Of a DNA stretch of 64,000 nucleotides, positions 47,003 to 55,193 are shown piece by piece. The notes under the pieces are model-generated. The model worked only from the letters and a program-made list of their open reading frames with translations, was not told where the DNA came from and did no database searches. Source of the stretch: a virus; the IMG/VR virus record IMGVR_UViG_3300032116_000001, positions 1 through 64,000 of that record; one strand, given 5' to 3'. Both the position numbers and the translations under genes were made by a program. Numbering within the stretch: position 1 is the stretch's first letter; every line of letters begins with the position of its first letter.

Positions 47003-47021
47003 AAGGGGGCAGTGCCCCCTT
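47003..47021 (-). terminator. intrinsic terminator of the 47020 gene
   Basis: AAGGGGGC/GCCCCCTT followed on the minus strand by CTTTTTT. Confidence 0.85.
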
Positions 47022-47706
47022 AGTGTTTGAGAAAAGCAATATCTTTCTTATGCTTGGGATTGAAGCACAGACGACAGGCCGCGCAATTTGTTTTCTTATC
47101 ACTTCCTTTATGAAGTGCCAAGTCATAAGGGCAAAGAGTCGTATTATCGTCCTGGTCTGCAATCGTATCAATGACTTGCGCGGTTCGGAATCCGTTATCC
47201 TTCGCAATCTTGCGCTCAATCGGAGACTCTACAGAGGCCACAATATGTAGGTTTTCGGGGAAACTTCCCTTGGCATAACTGAAGCCCGCCGCAATCATAC
47301 AACGCACGTCATGAGTATACGTCCATACCGTCACGTCGGGATTCTGCTTGCACCATTCAATAACTTCCGTTAGATACGGCACGTCTAGCGCATGAACACC
47401 GTTCCCGTCAGAAGTAAAGAAGTCGCCAGAAGTATGCAAACGAACCAATCTGGCACCTTTTGAAGTCAGGCGGTCAAGGTCATCATGCCGCGCCGCAGAC
47501 TTTTTTTGTTGCTGATTTACAAGAAACTTCCGAGTGTAACACCCTCCGCCCTTACTCGGCAAGTGAGGACAGGTGCCAGGACAGGTGCCTTCACCCTTGC
47601 CAGCATCCCCGACAGGGCGATAAGTCGTCGCCACCTTATTGAGTTTATCCTTGGGGTCGCTCAGTTTGGAGTTCTGCGACCAAGGAGAAATCAAAGTCGT
47701 GTTCAT
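47020..47706 (-). CDS. GP88/DUF5131-like phage protein with cysteine cluster
   Basis: 228 residues, leaderless ATG at 47706. Contains CPGTCPHLPSKGGGCY, VRLHTSGDFFT, TVWTYTHDVR and a C-terminal C-(9)-CAACRLC. This resembles mycobacteriophage gp88/DUF5131-type proteins, some of which look like radical-SAM relatives with a Cys-bound cluster. Function unknown. C4 promoter on the minus strand, divergent from 47824. Confidence 0.65.
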   Translation of the reverse strand: MNTTLISPWSQNSKLSDPKDKLNKVATTYRPVGDAGKGEGTCPGTCPHLPSKGGGCYTRKFLVNQQQKKSAARHDDLDRLTSKGARLVRLHTSGDFFTSDGNGVHALDVPYLTEVIEWCKQNPDVTVWTYTHDVRCMIAAGFSYAKGSFPENLHIVASVESPIERKIAKDNGFRTAQVIDTIADQDDNTTLCPYDLALHKGSDKKTNCAACRLCFNPKHKKDIAFLKH

Positions 47707-47822
47707 GCTTTATATATCCGATTGTGCTACGGCAGAAAGGGGATTTTTTATGACTTTCTAAGGTTATGTGCCACGATCATAAAAAATCCCTTGCTTTTTG
47801 TGTTTCAAGCGGATATATAAGA
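47707..47822. promoter_or_regulatory. divergent C4 promoters sharing one intergenic element
   Basis: Minus promoter (TATATA at about 47711-47716, TCCCC near 47740) and plus promoter (TCCCT near 47792, TATATA near 47814-47819) face away from each other with a single TTTATGACTTTCTAAGGTTA ... CACGATCAT element between. Confidence 0.7.
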
Positions 47823-47823
47823 T

Positions 47824-48300
47824 ATGTTGATTTTGCCTAAGTTTCACAGCCGATTTGGTGATAAGGGTTTTGCACGCACGCTAGGCAGGCTTATCAGATT
47901 TTATTTTTGGCCTGTTGCCTTTTTTGTCATTTCTCTTGTCTGCCGATTTCAGACTAACCATCATGCAGCGTTTATCTTTAGTGTAGCCACACTGGGAGTG
48001 GTAATCGTTCTGTGCGTTTTATCGGGGTTCGTTGCAAAACTTTCTGAGTCAAGCAATGAACAAGTAGATGCTTTTTGGGCTTTTCTTTCGCATACGGCAA
48101 AGGGCATTTCTGTTGGGTTTTCGCTTTCTGTTTTGAGTTTCATCTTGTGCGTGGCAAGCGTTGTAATTTATAACACCCAAGTCAATGACTTGGTGTCTAT
48201 AACTCTATCGTCTCTTATCGTGGCAAATCTTGTGGTAATGGGCTCTATCGTAAAAGAAACCTTTGAAGACATCGTGCTTGCTTTTAGGGAGCAAAAATAA
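47824..48300 (+). CDS. membrane protein, about four TM segments
   Basis: 158 residues with hydrophobic helices at about 25-42, 48-73, 98-118 and 125-145. Leaderless ATG. No family recognised. Confidence 0.7.
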   Translation: MLILPKFHSRFGDKGFARTLGRLIRFYFWPVAFFVISLVCRFQTNHHAAFIFSVATLGVVIVLCVLSGFVAKLSESSNEQVDAFWAFLSHTAKGISVGFSLSVLSFILCVASVVIYNTQVNDLVSITLSSLIVANLVVMGSIVKETFEDIVLAFREQK

Positions 48301-48394
48301 TGCGACACTATATCATTTTTATGACTTTCTACGATTGTGTGGCACGATCATAAAAAATCCCCCTAATAAAGCTGAGTAATCGGATATATAATGT

Positions 48395-48474
48395 GGGGCA
48401 AATAGCTCAGTAAAGACATATGGGAATGTAACAGTAGAGGTTTCCGCGTATGTTCAAATCCTGTTGCTCCACCA
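48395..48474 (+). tRNA. degenerate tRNA-like gene
   Basis: Acceptor GGGGCAA/TTGCTCC, a recognisable AGCTCAGT D-arm start, TTCAAAT T-loop and encoded ACCA, but the T-stem is mostly unpaired and no clear anticodon arm forms. Own C4 promoter, with the predicted start at the first acceptor base. Possibly a decaying tRNA or another tRNA mimic. Confidence 0.5.
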
Positions 48475-48515
48475 AAAATCCCCTATATTTTCCGCGTTCA
48501 TGCCATATATAAACT

Positions 48516-48698
48516 ATGGCAAAATACACTGTCACCTGCTACAATCCTCACTGCGGCCAAAATGGTCAAGTCATCAATAAAATTGACGTTGACGAGGCTA
48601 ACGAAAATCTACTCGTAGAAAACTTTGGTCAAGGAGGAGAAGATGAAGAAGATTTTTGTGAAGAGTGCGGAATGTTAGGGGTTTTGGAAGAAGCCTAA
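48516..48698 (+). CDS. small zinc-ribbon-like protein
   Basis: 60 residues with CYNPHC near the start and CEEC near the end, spaced as for one zinc site; very acidic between. Leaderless from a C4 promoter. Confidence 0.65.
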   Translation: MAKYTVTCYNPHCGQNGQVINKIDVDEANENLLVENFGQGGEDEEDFCEECGMLGVLEEA

Positions 48699-48737
48699 AA
48701 CCATTTTTTGAGGAAAAAATCGAAGGAGAAAATCGAA

Positions 48738-49055
48738 GTGAACAACCAAACCGTAACAATCCCGCAGGTGGGCATGGGAGCCACTCAATGCGTCGGCTCT
48801 GACCGACGAGCGTATACAGTCGTTGAAATTATCAATGACCGAAAAATTGTCCTCCAGCGAGACAAGGTAAAGCGCATCGACTCGAACGGTTTTAGCACAG
48901 AACAAAAGTACTCTTATGAACCAAACCCCAATGGTCACGAAGTTGTTGTGACTTTACGCAAGAATGGACGATGGTGCGAGGTTGGAGAGGCCATCGACAA
49001 CGGAGTTCAATATGTAGTTGGGCATCGAAAAGAATACGACGACCCGCACTTCTAA
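48738..49055 (+). CDS. conserved hypothetical protein
   Basis: 105 residues from GTG 48738, 9 nt after AAGGAG; TTG 48708 is less likely. MGATQCVGSDRRAYTVVEII, then VVVTLRKNGRW and GHRKEYDDPHF form a pattern I recall from many phage and plasmid proteins of unknown function. Confidence 0.72.
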   Translation: MNNQTVTIPQVGMGATQCVGSDRRAYTVVEIINDRKIVLQRDKVKRIDSNGFSTEQKYSYEPNPNGHEVVVTLRKNGRWCEVGEAIDNGVQYVVGHRKEYDDPHF

Positions 49056-49062
49056 AACAAAA

Positions 49063-49107
49063 GCAAAAGACAATGGTATCTAAGAAAATGATGCCATTGT
49101 CTTTTGC
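49063..49107. terminator. strong hairpin terminator
   Basis: GCAAAAGACAATGG pairs with CCATTGTCTTTTGC. Confidence 0.8.
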
Positions 49108-49192
49108 GAAAAAATCGAAAAATCGTGGCACACAATCGCAGAAAGTCATAAAAAATCCCTTATCTTTGAGATTCTAATCGGATATATAAATT

Positions 49193-49405
49193 ATGAAGAA
49201 GTTTCTCCTTTTCGCTGGCGAATATACTCCCGAGGGAGGAATGAAAGATTTTCAGGCCTCTGATGACAATGTCGATGCTCTTTACAGAATTTTGTCTTAC
49301 GAAATGGTCAAGCATGATTGGCGATGGTGGCATATTGTTGATAGAGACACTATGAACATTGTTTCAGACAGCAAGTTCCCCGAAGATGGTCCGACCCGAG
49401 TGTAA
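49193..49405 (+). CDS. hypothetical protein, tandem paralog
   Basis: 70 residues starting MKKFLLFAGEYTPEGG, with RWWHIVDRDTMNIV. Paralog of the next gene. C4 promoter; the preceding intergenic element is in the opposite orientation here. Confidence 0.7.
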   Translation: MKKFLLFAGEYTPEGGMKDFQASDDNVDALYRILSYEMVKHDWRWWHIVDRDTMNIVSDSKFPEDGPTRV

Positions 49406-49406
49406 A

Positions 49407-49604
49407 ATGAAGAAGTTTCTCCTTTTCGCTGGCTCTTTCCCAAATGAGGGGCAAGGCTGGCGAGATTATAAGTTCACAGCAGATACGATAGGGGAGGTTC
49501 ACGCCTTCCTTGCCAACTACATGGTAAACGAAATGGTGGGCTGGTGGCATATTGTATCTGCGGAAACGATGGAAATTGTAGATAATAACAAGCCGATTCA
49601 TTGA
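49407..49604 (+). CDS. hypothetical protein, tandem paralog
   Basis: 65 residues starting MKKFLLFAGSFPNEGQ, with GWWHIVSAETMEIV. Direct duplicate of 49193 with one base between; start fixed by the shared N-terminus. Confidence 0.7.
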   Translation: MKKFLLFAGSFPNEGQGWRDYKFTADTIGEVHAFLANYMVNEMVGWWHIVSAETMEIVDNNKPIH

Positions 49605-49682
49605 TAAGGGCAATTCGTTGAAAAGCGAAAAGTCCTTTTTTCACGCCTTAATGATCGTGCCGCACAATCGTAGAAAGTCATA

Positions 49683-49710
49683 AAAAATGGGGGCCAATCC
49701 CCCATTTTTT
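49683..49710. terminator. bidirectional terminator
   Basis: AAAAAATGGGGG/CCCCCATTTTTT between convergent genes 49407 (+) and 49724 (-). Confidence 0.88.
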
Positions 49711-49723
49711 ATCTTAGTCCTTT

Positions 49724-50599
49724 TTAGGCCGTCGCCAGTTCTTTCTTTGCTTCCAGGCTCTTGGCCTTGCCTCGGCCCATAATGAAGTTTGCGGCTTTCC
49801 CCGCAAGTCCTGCGGCCTGCACGACCATTTTGGGGTCGTCATTCAGAACCTTGAGCCAGCCCTGAATATAGGCCTGGGTGTTCTCGGTGTCATTGTCGAT
49901 GCCGATTTCTTGGCAGAGAAAGGCGGCTGTGAGTTCTGCTACCAGTTCCTCGCGGCTGTAACCTTCCTTGTCAAGCGTTGAGATTTGCATGACTTCGGGT
50001 CGAGCCAATCGGGATTCGTGGCCCGTCGCGTGACCAAGTTCATGGAATAAGGTCGCGTAATAGGCTTCGGAACTGACAAAAGATTCGATAATAGGCATTT
50101 GGACCCAATCGCCATAAGGCGAATAACAGGCACGATTTCCACCGTGACGAATCTCAGGCACCAGCGGCATTTCTTGGACCACTTCCTCACAACGTTCGAT
50201 GCGGCGATTGTCTTTCAGTTCCTCAATCGGCGGCAGGTCGAGCCCTTCGGTTTGCTCCACATTGAAAACATAAAATTGCTTCAATACGGGGTAGGAACCT
50301 GTCTTGCCAGTCTTATCATCCTCATAACTCACCTGCTTCCAGAACACAATCGGTGTGCCCTTCTCGCCCTTCTTGATTCGCCCGCCCATCTTGTTGATTT
50401 GATTGCAAGTCATCCAGCGCGGGTCGGCAAAGGTAGACATTGACAAAAGCAGAAGGTTGAGCCCGCTATACTTGGTTCCGCTACTGGGGTTGCAGGGTCG
50501 AATCACCGACCAGGGTCGCTTCCAAGCAACGTTTCCGCTCTTTAGGCCCTCGATGATGGTGTTGGTTACGATTTCGTAGACTTCGGACTTCTTCTTCAT
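49724..50599 (-). CDS. ArdC-like antirestriction protein
   Basis: 291 residues. N-terminal ssDNA-binding ArdC domain (NVAWKRPWSV; PSSGTKYSGLNLLLLS; GGRIKKGEKGTPIVFWK) and C-terminal zincin with LFHELGHATGHESRL and EELVAELTAAFLC. Such proteins protect incoming DNA from host restriction. ATG 50599 follows GAGAGGCAGACTA, a real leader. GC-rich compared with neighbours, as if acquired recently. Confidence 0.9.
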   Translation of the reverse strand: MKKKSEVYEIVTNTIIEGLKSGNVAWKRPWSVIRPCNPSSGTKYSGLNLLLLSMSTFADPRWMTCNQINKMGGRIKKGEKGTPIVFWKQVSYEDDKTGKTGSYPVLKQFYVFNVEQTEGLDLPPIEELKDNRRIERCEEVVQEMPLVPEIRHGGNRACYSPYGDWVQMPIIESFVSSEAYYATLFHELGHATGHESRLARPEVMQISTLDKEGYSREELVAELTAAFLCQEIGIDNDTENTQAYIQGWLKVLNDDPKMVVQAAGLAGKAANFIMGRGKAKSLEAKKELATA

Positions 50600-50609
50600 T
50601 AGTCTGCCT

Positions 50610-50650
50610 CTCTTTATATATCCGATTAGACTACGATAGAAAGGGGATTT
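50610..50650 (-). promoter_or_regulatory. minus-strand C4 promoter of the ArdC gene
   Basis: Reverse complement of TATATATCCGATTAG ... GGGGATTTTTT; TCCCC to TATATA spacing is again 22 nt. Confidence 0.75.
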
Positions 50651-50680
50651 TTTATGGCTTTCTGAGATTATGGGCCACGA

Positions 50681-50723
50681 TCATTAAAAATCCCCTTTTC
50701 AAGTAAATTCATATAATATAATA
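50681..50723 (+). promoter_or_regulatory. C4-type promoter of structured RNA A, copy 2
   Basis: AAAAATCCCC then TATAAT about 21 nt later; no ORF follows. Confidence 0.6.
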
Positions 50724-50726
50724 GAA

Positions 50727-50915
50727 AGAAAGGCAAAATTCGCCCGAATTAAATATCGGATTAATGAAGCGAACACATGAATAAATCATGTGGTGACATT
50801 GAAAATAAAGAGGCCGTAAAGATAAGACTTGGCATCCAAGTCAATGCCGTGAAGCCAAGGGCCAACGACATCTGGTGGAGCCTTACCACCACCGAGGCGA
50901 AAAATTACTTGACAA
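50727..50915 (+). ncRNA. structured RNA A, copy 2
   Basis: Core 50739-50901 bracketed by TTCGCC/GGCGAA and sharing both end blocks with the copy at 26489-26629. The interior has its own perfect hairpins: CACATGA/TCATGTG, GACTTGG/CCAAGTC and GGTGG/CCACC. Conserved ends with different but paired interiors are the pattern expected of a functional RNA. Confidence 0.68.
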
Positions 50916-50961
50916 TCGGAAAAATCCCCCTTTTCCACTAACACAATCGGATATATAAGCA

Positions 50962-51062
50962 GGTGTCCAGGGGGCGGTGAAAGTCCGCAAGGCGGCTGCA
51001 GAGTCATGAATCTGCAGTGCGGCTGGTTTCCTCTGCGCTTGCGCAAGACCACCCTGGCGAGC
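50962..51062 (+). ncRNA. structured leader or small RNA
   Basis: Starts at a C4 promoter start site. Outer stem CCAGGG/CCCTGG encloses GCGG/CCGC, the perfect hairpin CTGCAGA/TCTGCAG and TGCGC/GCGCA. The next ORF begins at 51080 with its own GAGAG site, so this could be a 5' regulatory leader or an independent RNA. Confidence 0.55.
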
Positions 51063-51079
51063 CTTCACAAGAGAGAAAT

Positions 51080-51292
51080 ATGCACGAGTTTGGTATAACT
51101 TTCCAAAACATCCATGGCGAAACATATGACAGCCCCGAATATGTTGGTCTTACGCTGCCGTTTCGCCCAAATGTTGGTGATGAAATCCTGATTGTGGGGG
51201 CAGGAGGAAAATCCTACAGAGTCTTGAAAGTTGAATATTGCGCTGGGCCATCGTTTGGTGACTTTCTTCTCACCGTCGAACCCGTGGTGTAA
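51080..51292 (+). CDS. small hypothetical protein
   Basis: 70 residues from ATG 51080 (MHEFGITFQNIHGETYDSPE), beta-rich. Lies downstream of the structured leader. Confidence 0.66.
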   Translation: MHEFGITFQNIHGETYDSPEYVGLTLPFRPNVGDEILIVGAGGKSYRVLKVEYCAGPSFGDFLLTVEPVV

Positions 51293-51333
51293 AAAATCCC
51301 CTATATCTTTTCATCACAAAAGATATAACAAGT

Positions 51334-51570
51334 ATGCTGGAACAGCTGACTCTTGAACATCACGGCGACTTTCATTGCGTGCGTGAGTTTTGGGATTGTG
51401 AATGTGATGATGATTACATTCGGGGCAATGATGACCACAAGTGCGAAAAGTGCGGCATTGAACGCGATGATGCGCCAAACTCTCGACTGACCGAAGTGAT
51501 TGAACGCTATCCCGATTTGGAGAACGTTCCCTGGGTCATTGACCAAGCGTCCAAGAGCTTCATTCACTAA
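51334..51570 (+). CDS. small zinc-ribbon-like protein
   Basis: 78 residues; CDCECDDDYIRGNDDHKCEKCG could bind zinc. Leaderless from a C4 promoter with TATAAC. Confidence 0.66.
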   Translation: MLEQLTLEHHGDFHCVREFWDCECDDDYIRGNDDHKCEKCGIERDDAPNSRLTEVIERYPDLENVPWVIDQASKSFIH

Positions 51571-51580
51571 AGGTTCAAAC

Positions 51581-51607
51581 AAAAAAGAGGGCATTGCCCT
51601 CTTTTTT
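51581..51607. terminator. terminator
   Basis: AAAAAAGAGGGC/GCCCTCTTTTTT. Confidence 0.88.
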
Positions 51608-51665
51608 ATAACTTTCCATGATTATGGGCCACGATCATTAAAAATGGAAACAAAAAAATGAGACC

Positions 51666-51848
51666 CTATAAGGGCCTCTCGGAGATTTCTTTCTTCCATT
51701 CGGTAATGGTTCGATACCATCCTGGGTACGTATCGGTTTTCCATCCGCCTTGGTATCTAAAGATATTACAAACCGCCACCCAGCCGTGACCATTGTGATA
51801 GCCAATTTGCTTCGAGCCGTCTGACAAAACCGTGGTTTGGATTCTCAT
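51666..51848 (-). CDS. small hypothetical protein
   Basis: 60 residues (RIQTTVLSDGSKQIGYHNGH), beta-rich and Trp-rich. Overlaps the upstream minus gene by 4 nt. Confidence 0.65.
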   Translation of the reverse strand: MRIQTTVLSDGSKQIGYHNGHGWVAVCNIFRYQGGWKTDTYPGWYRTITEWKKEISERPL

Positions 51849-52057
51849 TGCGACTTTGCATTGCTGCGAACTTGGCAGCAGTGACAGGGAAAAAACATGT
51901 TATTCACCAAAATCATAAGAATGGCGACATTAAGCCAATCTTGAGTATCAAGTGGAATGCCCAGCGAGAAAACAGAATTACACAGCACAAGAAGAGCCAA
52001 CGGGATGAGAGTGATTGTGTTATTGATGATATTGTTCTTGATGGTCGAAAAACTCAC
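51845..52057 (-). CDS. small membrane protein, two TM segments
   Basis: 70 residues, leaderless GTG at 52057 right after a minus C4 promoter. TM helices at about 10-32 and 42-58. First gene of a long run of minus-strand units. Confidence 0.65.
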   Translation of the reverse strand: MSFSTIKNNIINNTITLIPLALLVLCNSVFSLGIPLDTQDWLNVAILMILVNNMFFPCHCCQVRSNAKSQ

Positions 52058-52137
52058 ACTTTATATATCCGATTAGACCACGAAAAACAAGGGATTTTTC
52101 AATAATCGTGACACATAATCTCAGAAAGTTATAAAAA

Positions 52138-52163
52138 ATCCGCTTCCTAAAAGGAAACGGATT
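52138..52163 (-). terminator. terminator of the 52147 gene
   Basis: AATCCG..TTCC/GGAA..CGGATT followed on the minus strand by TTTTTT. Confidence 0.8.
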
Positions 52164-52587
52164 TGAGTGTGTCTAGTATGGCTTCGTTCGATTTGATTTC
52201 GGCTTCCATTTCTTTAAGTCTTTGTTTAGCCCGAGGTATCGAATCCGATAAACGCCTAATTCTATCCTTTCTCCACTTTTCAAGATTCCCCCGCAAAATG
52301 TCATTGTCCAAAATCGCTTTCACCACCAAGTCCTGAAGTTCTTGAGGCACTTGAAACGACTGGCGTCCAGGTCCATGTTTATTGGGCTCCCATCCTTTGA
52401 AACGCCATTCACCGTTATCAAAAGTTGCGCTAATAACATGGCTCATTTGCCTAAAGTGAATAATAGGGGCATTTGAAAGAAGAGTTCCATAACCGACTTC
52501 AAACTGATTGTTATAGTGTCCTTCACCCATGAAACACACCCCATATTTGCCCAAATCACCTTGGTGGTTATAACATCTTGTGTTCAC
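52147..52587 (-). CDS. hypothetical protein with C-terminal coiled coil
   Basis: 146 residues, leaderless GTG at 52587. Beta-rich N-terminal half, then a helical C-terminus (RAKQRLKEMEAEIKSNEAIL). No family recognised. Confidence 0.68.
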   Translation of the reverse strand: MNTRCYNHQGDLGKYGVCFMGEGHYNNQFEVGYGTLLSNAPIIHFRQMSHVISATFDNGEWRFKGWEPNKHGPGRQSFQVPQELQDLVVKAILDNDILRGNLEKWRKDRIRRLSDSIPRAKQRLKEMEAEIKSNEAILDTLKSVSF

Positions 52588-52627
52588 ACTTTATATATCC
52601 GATTAGGCCATGAAAAACAAGGGATTT

Positions 52628-52972
52628 TTATCGAACCCAGTGAATTGCCACGGTTCGCTCACCCTGTTGAAGCCCCAGCCCGTGAACACTTGGCTTGCTT
52701 ACAGCAATTTCACGCGCTTCCTCGAAAGTCTTAGTTACTAGGTCGCCAGTCAAATCATAAATGGCACTCCACGCTTCTGCATCTTGCTCAGACGCGAAAG
52801 TAGCCAAAAGACCAACCGTCATAGGGTCTGGCGCAGGAGTCGTTGCATTTACAGCCGCAAAACGACCACTACCAAGTGAAATCATCACTACAGCATCGGG
52901 GAAAGATTCATCCCCGCCAAGAACATCATTGACTTCAATGTCCAAATCACTCAGAATATCTTCGAGGGGCAC
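52628..52972 (-). CDS. hypothetical protein
   Basis: 114 residues, leaderless GTG at 52972. DAVVMISLGSGRFAAVNATT and EQDAEAWSAIYDLTGDLVTK. No family recognised. Confidence 0.66.
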   Translation of the reverse strand: MPLEDILSDLDIEVNDVLGGDESFPDAVVMISLGSGRFAAVNATTPAPDPMTVGLLATFASEQDAEAWSAIYDLTGDLVTKTFEEAREIAVSKPSVHGLGLQQGERTVAIHWVR

Positions 52973-53039
52973 CCTTTATATATCCGATTAGAACAAGAAA
53001 AACAAGGGATTTTTATGACTTTCTACAATCATGTGCCAC

Positions 53040-53222
53040 ACCCAAAGAACACACCAAAATCTCGGATGGAGCGAACACACTTTTGTGCGCCGCTCAAGCC
53101 GAGAAACATACAGAAAACAGAAAATGCCAGAATACTTAGATGCTACATGGTTTTGTTCTCCTCGATGGTGTTTCGCATATTGATTTGATTTTCCTTCGAG
53201 TTTAGAGCTGTTGCCAACTCTT
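53040..53222 (-). ncRNA. candidate small RNA on the minus strand
   Basis: A minus C4 promoter (TATATA at 53225-53230) faces a region whose only ORF is 11 codons. It ends in a strong composite hairpin CTCGG..GAGCG..GCAC/GTGT..CGCTC..CCGAG at about 53063-53105. The small ORF or the RNA may be functional. Confidence 0.45.
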
Positions 53223-53305
53223 CTTTATATATCCGATTAGAGCCATGCAAAAAGGGGATTTTTTATATAATGATCGTATCACATAATCTCGGAAAGTCAT
53301 AAAGA

Positions 53306-53327
53306 AAGGCCCCATTTTAGGGGCCTT
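53306..53327 (-). terminator. terminator of the 53341 gene
   Basis: AAGGCCCC/GGGGCCTT with a minus-strand T-tail. Confidence 0.82.
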
Positions 53328-53340
53328 GTTTTCTTAGACG

Positions 53341-53511
53341 CTAGTCGTCATAATCGTCATTCCGACGTTCTTTTCCTCGGCGGCGAGACCAATTTAGGTC
53401 CTCACGAGCATGCTTCCCCGCCTTTTCTTTCTTTCTCTTGTTTTTGATGTCTTTGGGCACTAGCCCCCAGTGTTTTTCTGGCCAATCCGAGTTTCGGTTG
53501 GGATTCATCAT
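53341..53511 (-). CDS. small, very basic hypothetical protein
   Basis: 56 residues, Lys/Arg-rich (KNKRKKEKAGKHAREDLNWS). ATG 53511 follows AAGGAGGG, one of the best Shine-Dalgarno sites in the window. A nucleic-acid-binding role is plausible from charge alone. Confidence 0.62.
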   Translation of the reverse strand: MMNPNRNSDWPEKHWGLVPKDIKNKRKKEKAGKHAREDLNWSRRRGKERRNDDYDD

Positions 53512-53601
53512 TACCCTCCTTTTTATATATCCGATTGAAACCATTCAAAAAGGGGATTTTTATAATGATCGTGGCGCATAATCGCAGAAAGTTATAAAGA
53601 A

Positions 53602-53617
53602 AGGGGCATTAGCCCCT
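53602..53617 (-). terminator. terminator
   Basis: AGGGGC/GCCCCT with a minus-strand T-rich tail, downstream of the 53647 gene. Confidence 0.7.
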
Positions 53618-53646
53618 AGTCTTTACTTATGCCCCAGAAGGCAACT

Positions 53647-53841
53647 TCACTTAGCCGTCGGCTTGAGATAAAACATTCCGTCAGTGGCGTCCACACGTTC
53701 AAGAGGTAATTGTTCAGTCACCCCAAGTGACTCCGCAAAACCAAGAAGCGAATAATACGCACTTTCCACCACGCCCATGTCGTTGTCAAGAAGCTCATTG
53801 AAGAGTAGAAGGAATTGCTTTTGTATGAGTCCCTTATTCAC
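53647..53841 (-). CDS. small helical hypothetical protein
   Basis: 64 residues, leaderless GTG at 53841 after a C4 promoter (FNELLDNDMGVVESAYYSLL). Confidence 0.63.
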   Translation of the reverse strand: MNKGLIQKQFLLLFNELLDNDMGVVESAYYSLLGFAESLGVTEQLPLERVDATDGMFYLKPTAK

Positions 53842-53881
53842 TCTTTATATATCCGATTAGAACACGAAAGAAAAGGGATTT

Positions 53882-54277
53882 TTATGAAGCCCACTCGAAG
53901 CGATTCCGCTCAATATGATTCTGAAACACGCGGACAACGGCATCAATGTCCGTGAGTTTTTCATACTCCATATGAGTGTTGAGGCCACCACGGTAGTCCT
54001 TTTGCCCCTTAACGCATCGATAGTAGAACTCAGGTCGCGGAATGCTTCCACCCAGGTGAACATAAAGATTGTCCGAGTGCAAAATCACTTCACCAAGACA
54101 AGCCACGCCAGCCTTGTTTGAGCGAATAGAATACTGCCCGTCTCTCAGGCCAAGACCGTGAGCAATTTCTTCAAGATACTGCTTTGCAAGACGATGAAAA
54201 GTTCGCTTAGCCCTATCATTATAGCCACTATGGGTGGAAGCGATATGAGCCATCATCCTAATGTCTTTAACGTCCAT
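53882..54277 (-). CDS. hypothetical protein
   Basis: 131 residues from ATG 54277, with GTAGGAAC in a short leader. Helical start (KRTFHRLAKQYLEEIAHGLG). No family recognised. Confidence 0.68.
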   Translation of the reverse strand: MDVKDIRMMAHIASTHSGYNDRAKRTFHRLAKQYLEEIAHGLGLRDGQYSIRSNKAGVACLGEVILHSDNLYVHLGGSIPRPEFYYRCVKGQKDYRGGLNTHMEYEKLTDIDAVVRVFQNHIERNRFEWAS

Positions 54278-54372
54278 GGTTTGTTCCTACATTATATATC
54301 TGATTGAAATACAAAAGAAAAGGGATTTTTTATAATGATCGTGGCGCATAATCTCAGAAAGTTATAAAGAAA

Positions 54373-54389
54373 GCCCCGTTTTCAGGGGC
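54373..54389 (-). terminator. terminator of the 54409 gene
   Basis: GCCCC/GGGGC with minus-strand CTTTCTTT tail. Confidence 0.65.
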
Positions 54390-54408
54390 ATTTCTTTGAA
54401 GTCAGTTA

Positions 54409-54870
54409 TTAGAACCCAAAAGACGGGGTTTTCAGCAAGGTGGGCAGTTCTTGAATCGGCACCAACTTCACCTTCCCGTTGGTCTTTTGGTGGACCAAAT
54501 CCGCCCACTTTTCATCCAAGTGCGTGTTAGCGTTGTAAACGATGAGCCCGCCGTCGTAATTCCCGATAATGCTCATCAATCGGGCCACATTGTTCTTCAC
54601 CATAGACCCGATGTAAAGTTGCTGGGTGGCGAAGATTTCAACGGCAATTTTCTTGCCGTTAGTCACCACTTCAAGGTCAATGGTGTGTTCAAATCCAGGC
54701 CGCTCAACGACCGCTTGCGGAACAACCATACCCTTTCCAACGACGGCCTCGAAGGCCTGTTGGACAACAAGTTCGAGCTGAGAGTGCTCGTTGCTGGTGG
54801 AGCGGAAAAGCTTTAGGGGCCAATTGTCGGGGATTTGAAGAAGGGCGACGATGGTTGCAATCTCAGTCAT
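54409..54870 (-). CDS. possible PD-(D/E)XK nuclease-fold protein
   Basis: 153 residues from ATG 54870 with AGGAGAGG upstream. HTIDLEVVTNGKKIAVEIFA gives a D-x(n)-E-x(n) strand arrangement like restriction-endonuclease folds, but Lys of the ExK motif is not clear. Possibly inactive or a DNA-binding derivative. Confidence 0.55.
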   Translation of the reverse strand: MTEIATIVALLQIPDNWPLKLFRSTSNEHSQLELVVQQAFEAVVGKGMVVPQAVVERPGFEHTIDLEVVTNGKKIAVEIFATQQLYIGSMVKNNVARLMSIIGNYDGGLIVYNANTHLDEKWADLVHQKTNGKVKLVPIQELPTLLKTPSFGF

Positions 54871-54961
54871 GATTGTTTTCCTCTCCTTATATATCAGATT
54901 GGGCTACGAAAGAAAGAGGATTTTTTATGACTTTCTGCGATTGTGTGACACAATTCAATGC

Positions 54962-55193
54962 AAGCCAAATATAAACAAAATCCCTGGCCACGGAGCCTCA
55001 TGCTCATGCGCGACCAGGGTGCCGTCAGTTTTTGGATAATCTCTATACTGTTTGCAACCAATATAGAACCACGTAATCGCGTCCTGAGACTGACCGTTGC
55101 ATTTTCACGCTCTGCAACTAGAGGGGAAGCGGATACTCTTTGGTGTGCAGTCCACTTCTCAGCACTAGCGAGGTTGAGGCCTCGTTCTTCTTA
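54962..55193 (-). ncRNA. candidate structured RNA on the minus strand
   Basis: About 230 nt from a minus C4 promoter with no long ORF. Contains GTTGCA/TGCAAC and ends in CCCTGG/CCAGGG followed by GATTTTG, a terminator-like end. It lies between two coding units. Confidence 0.5.
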
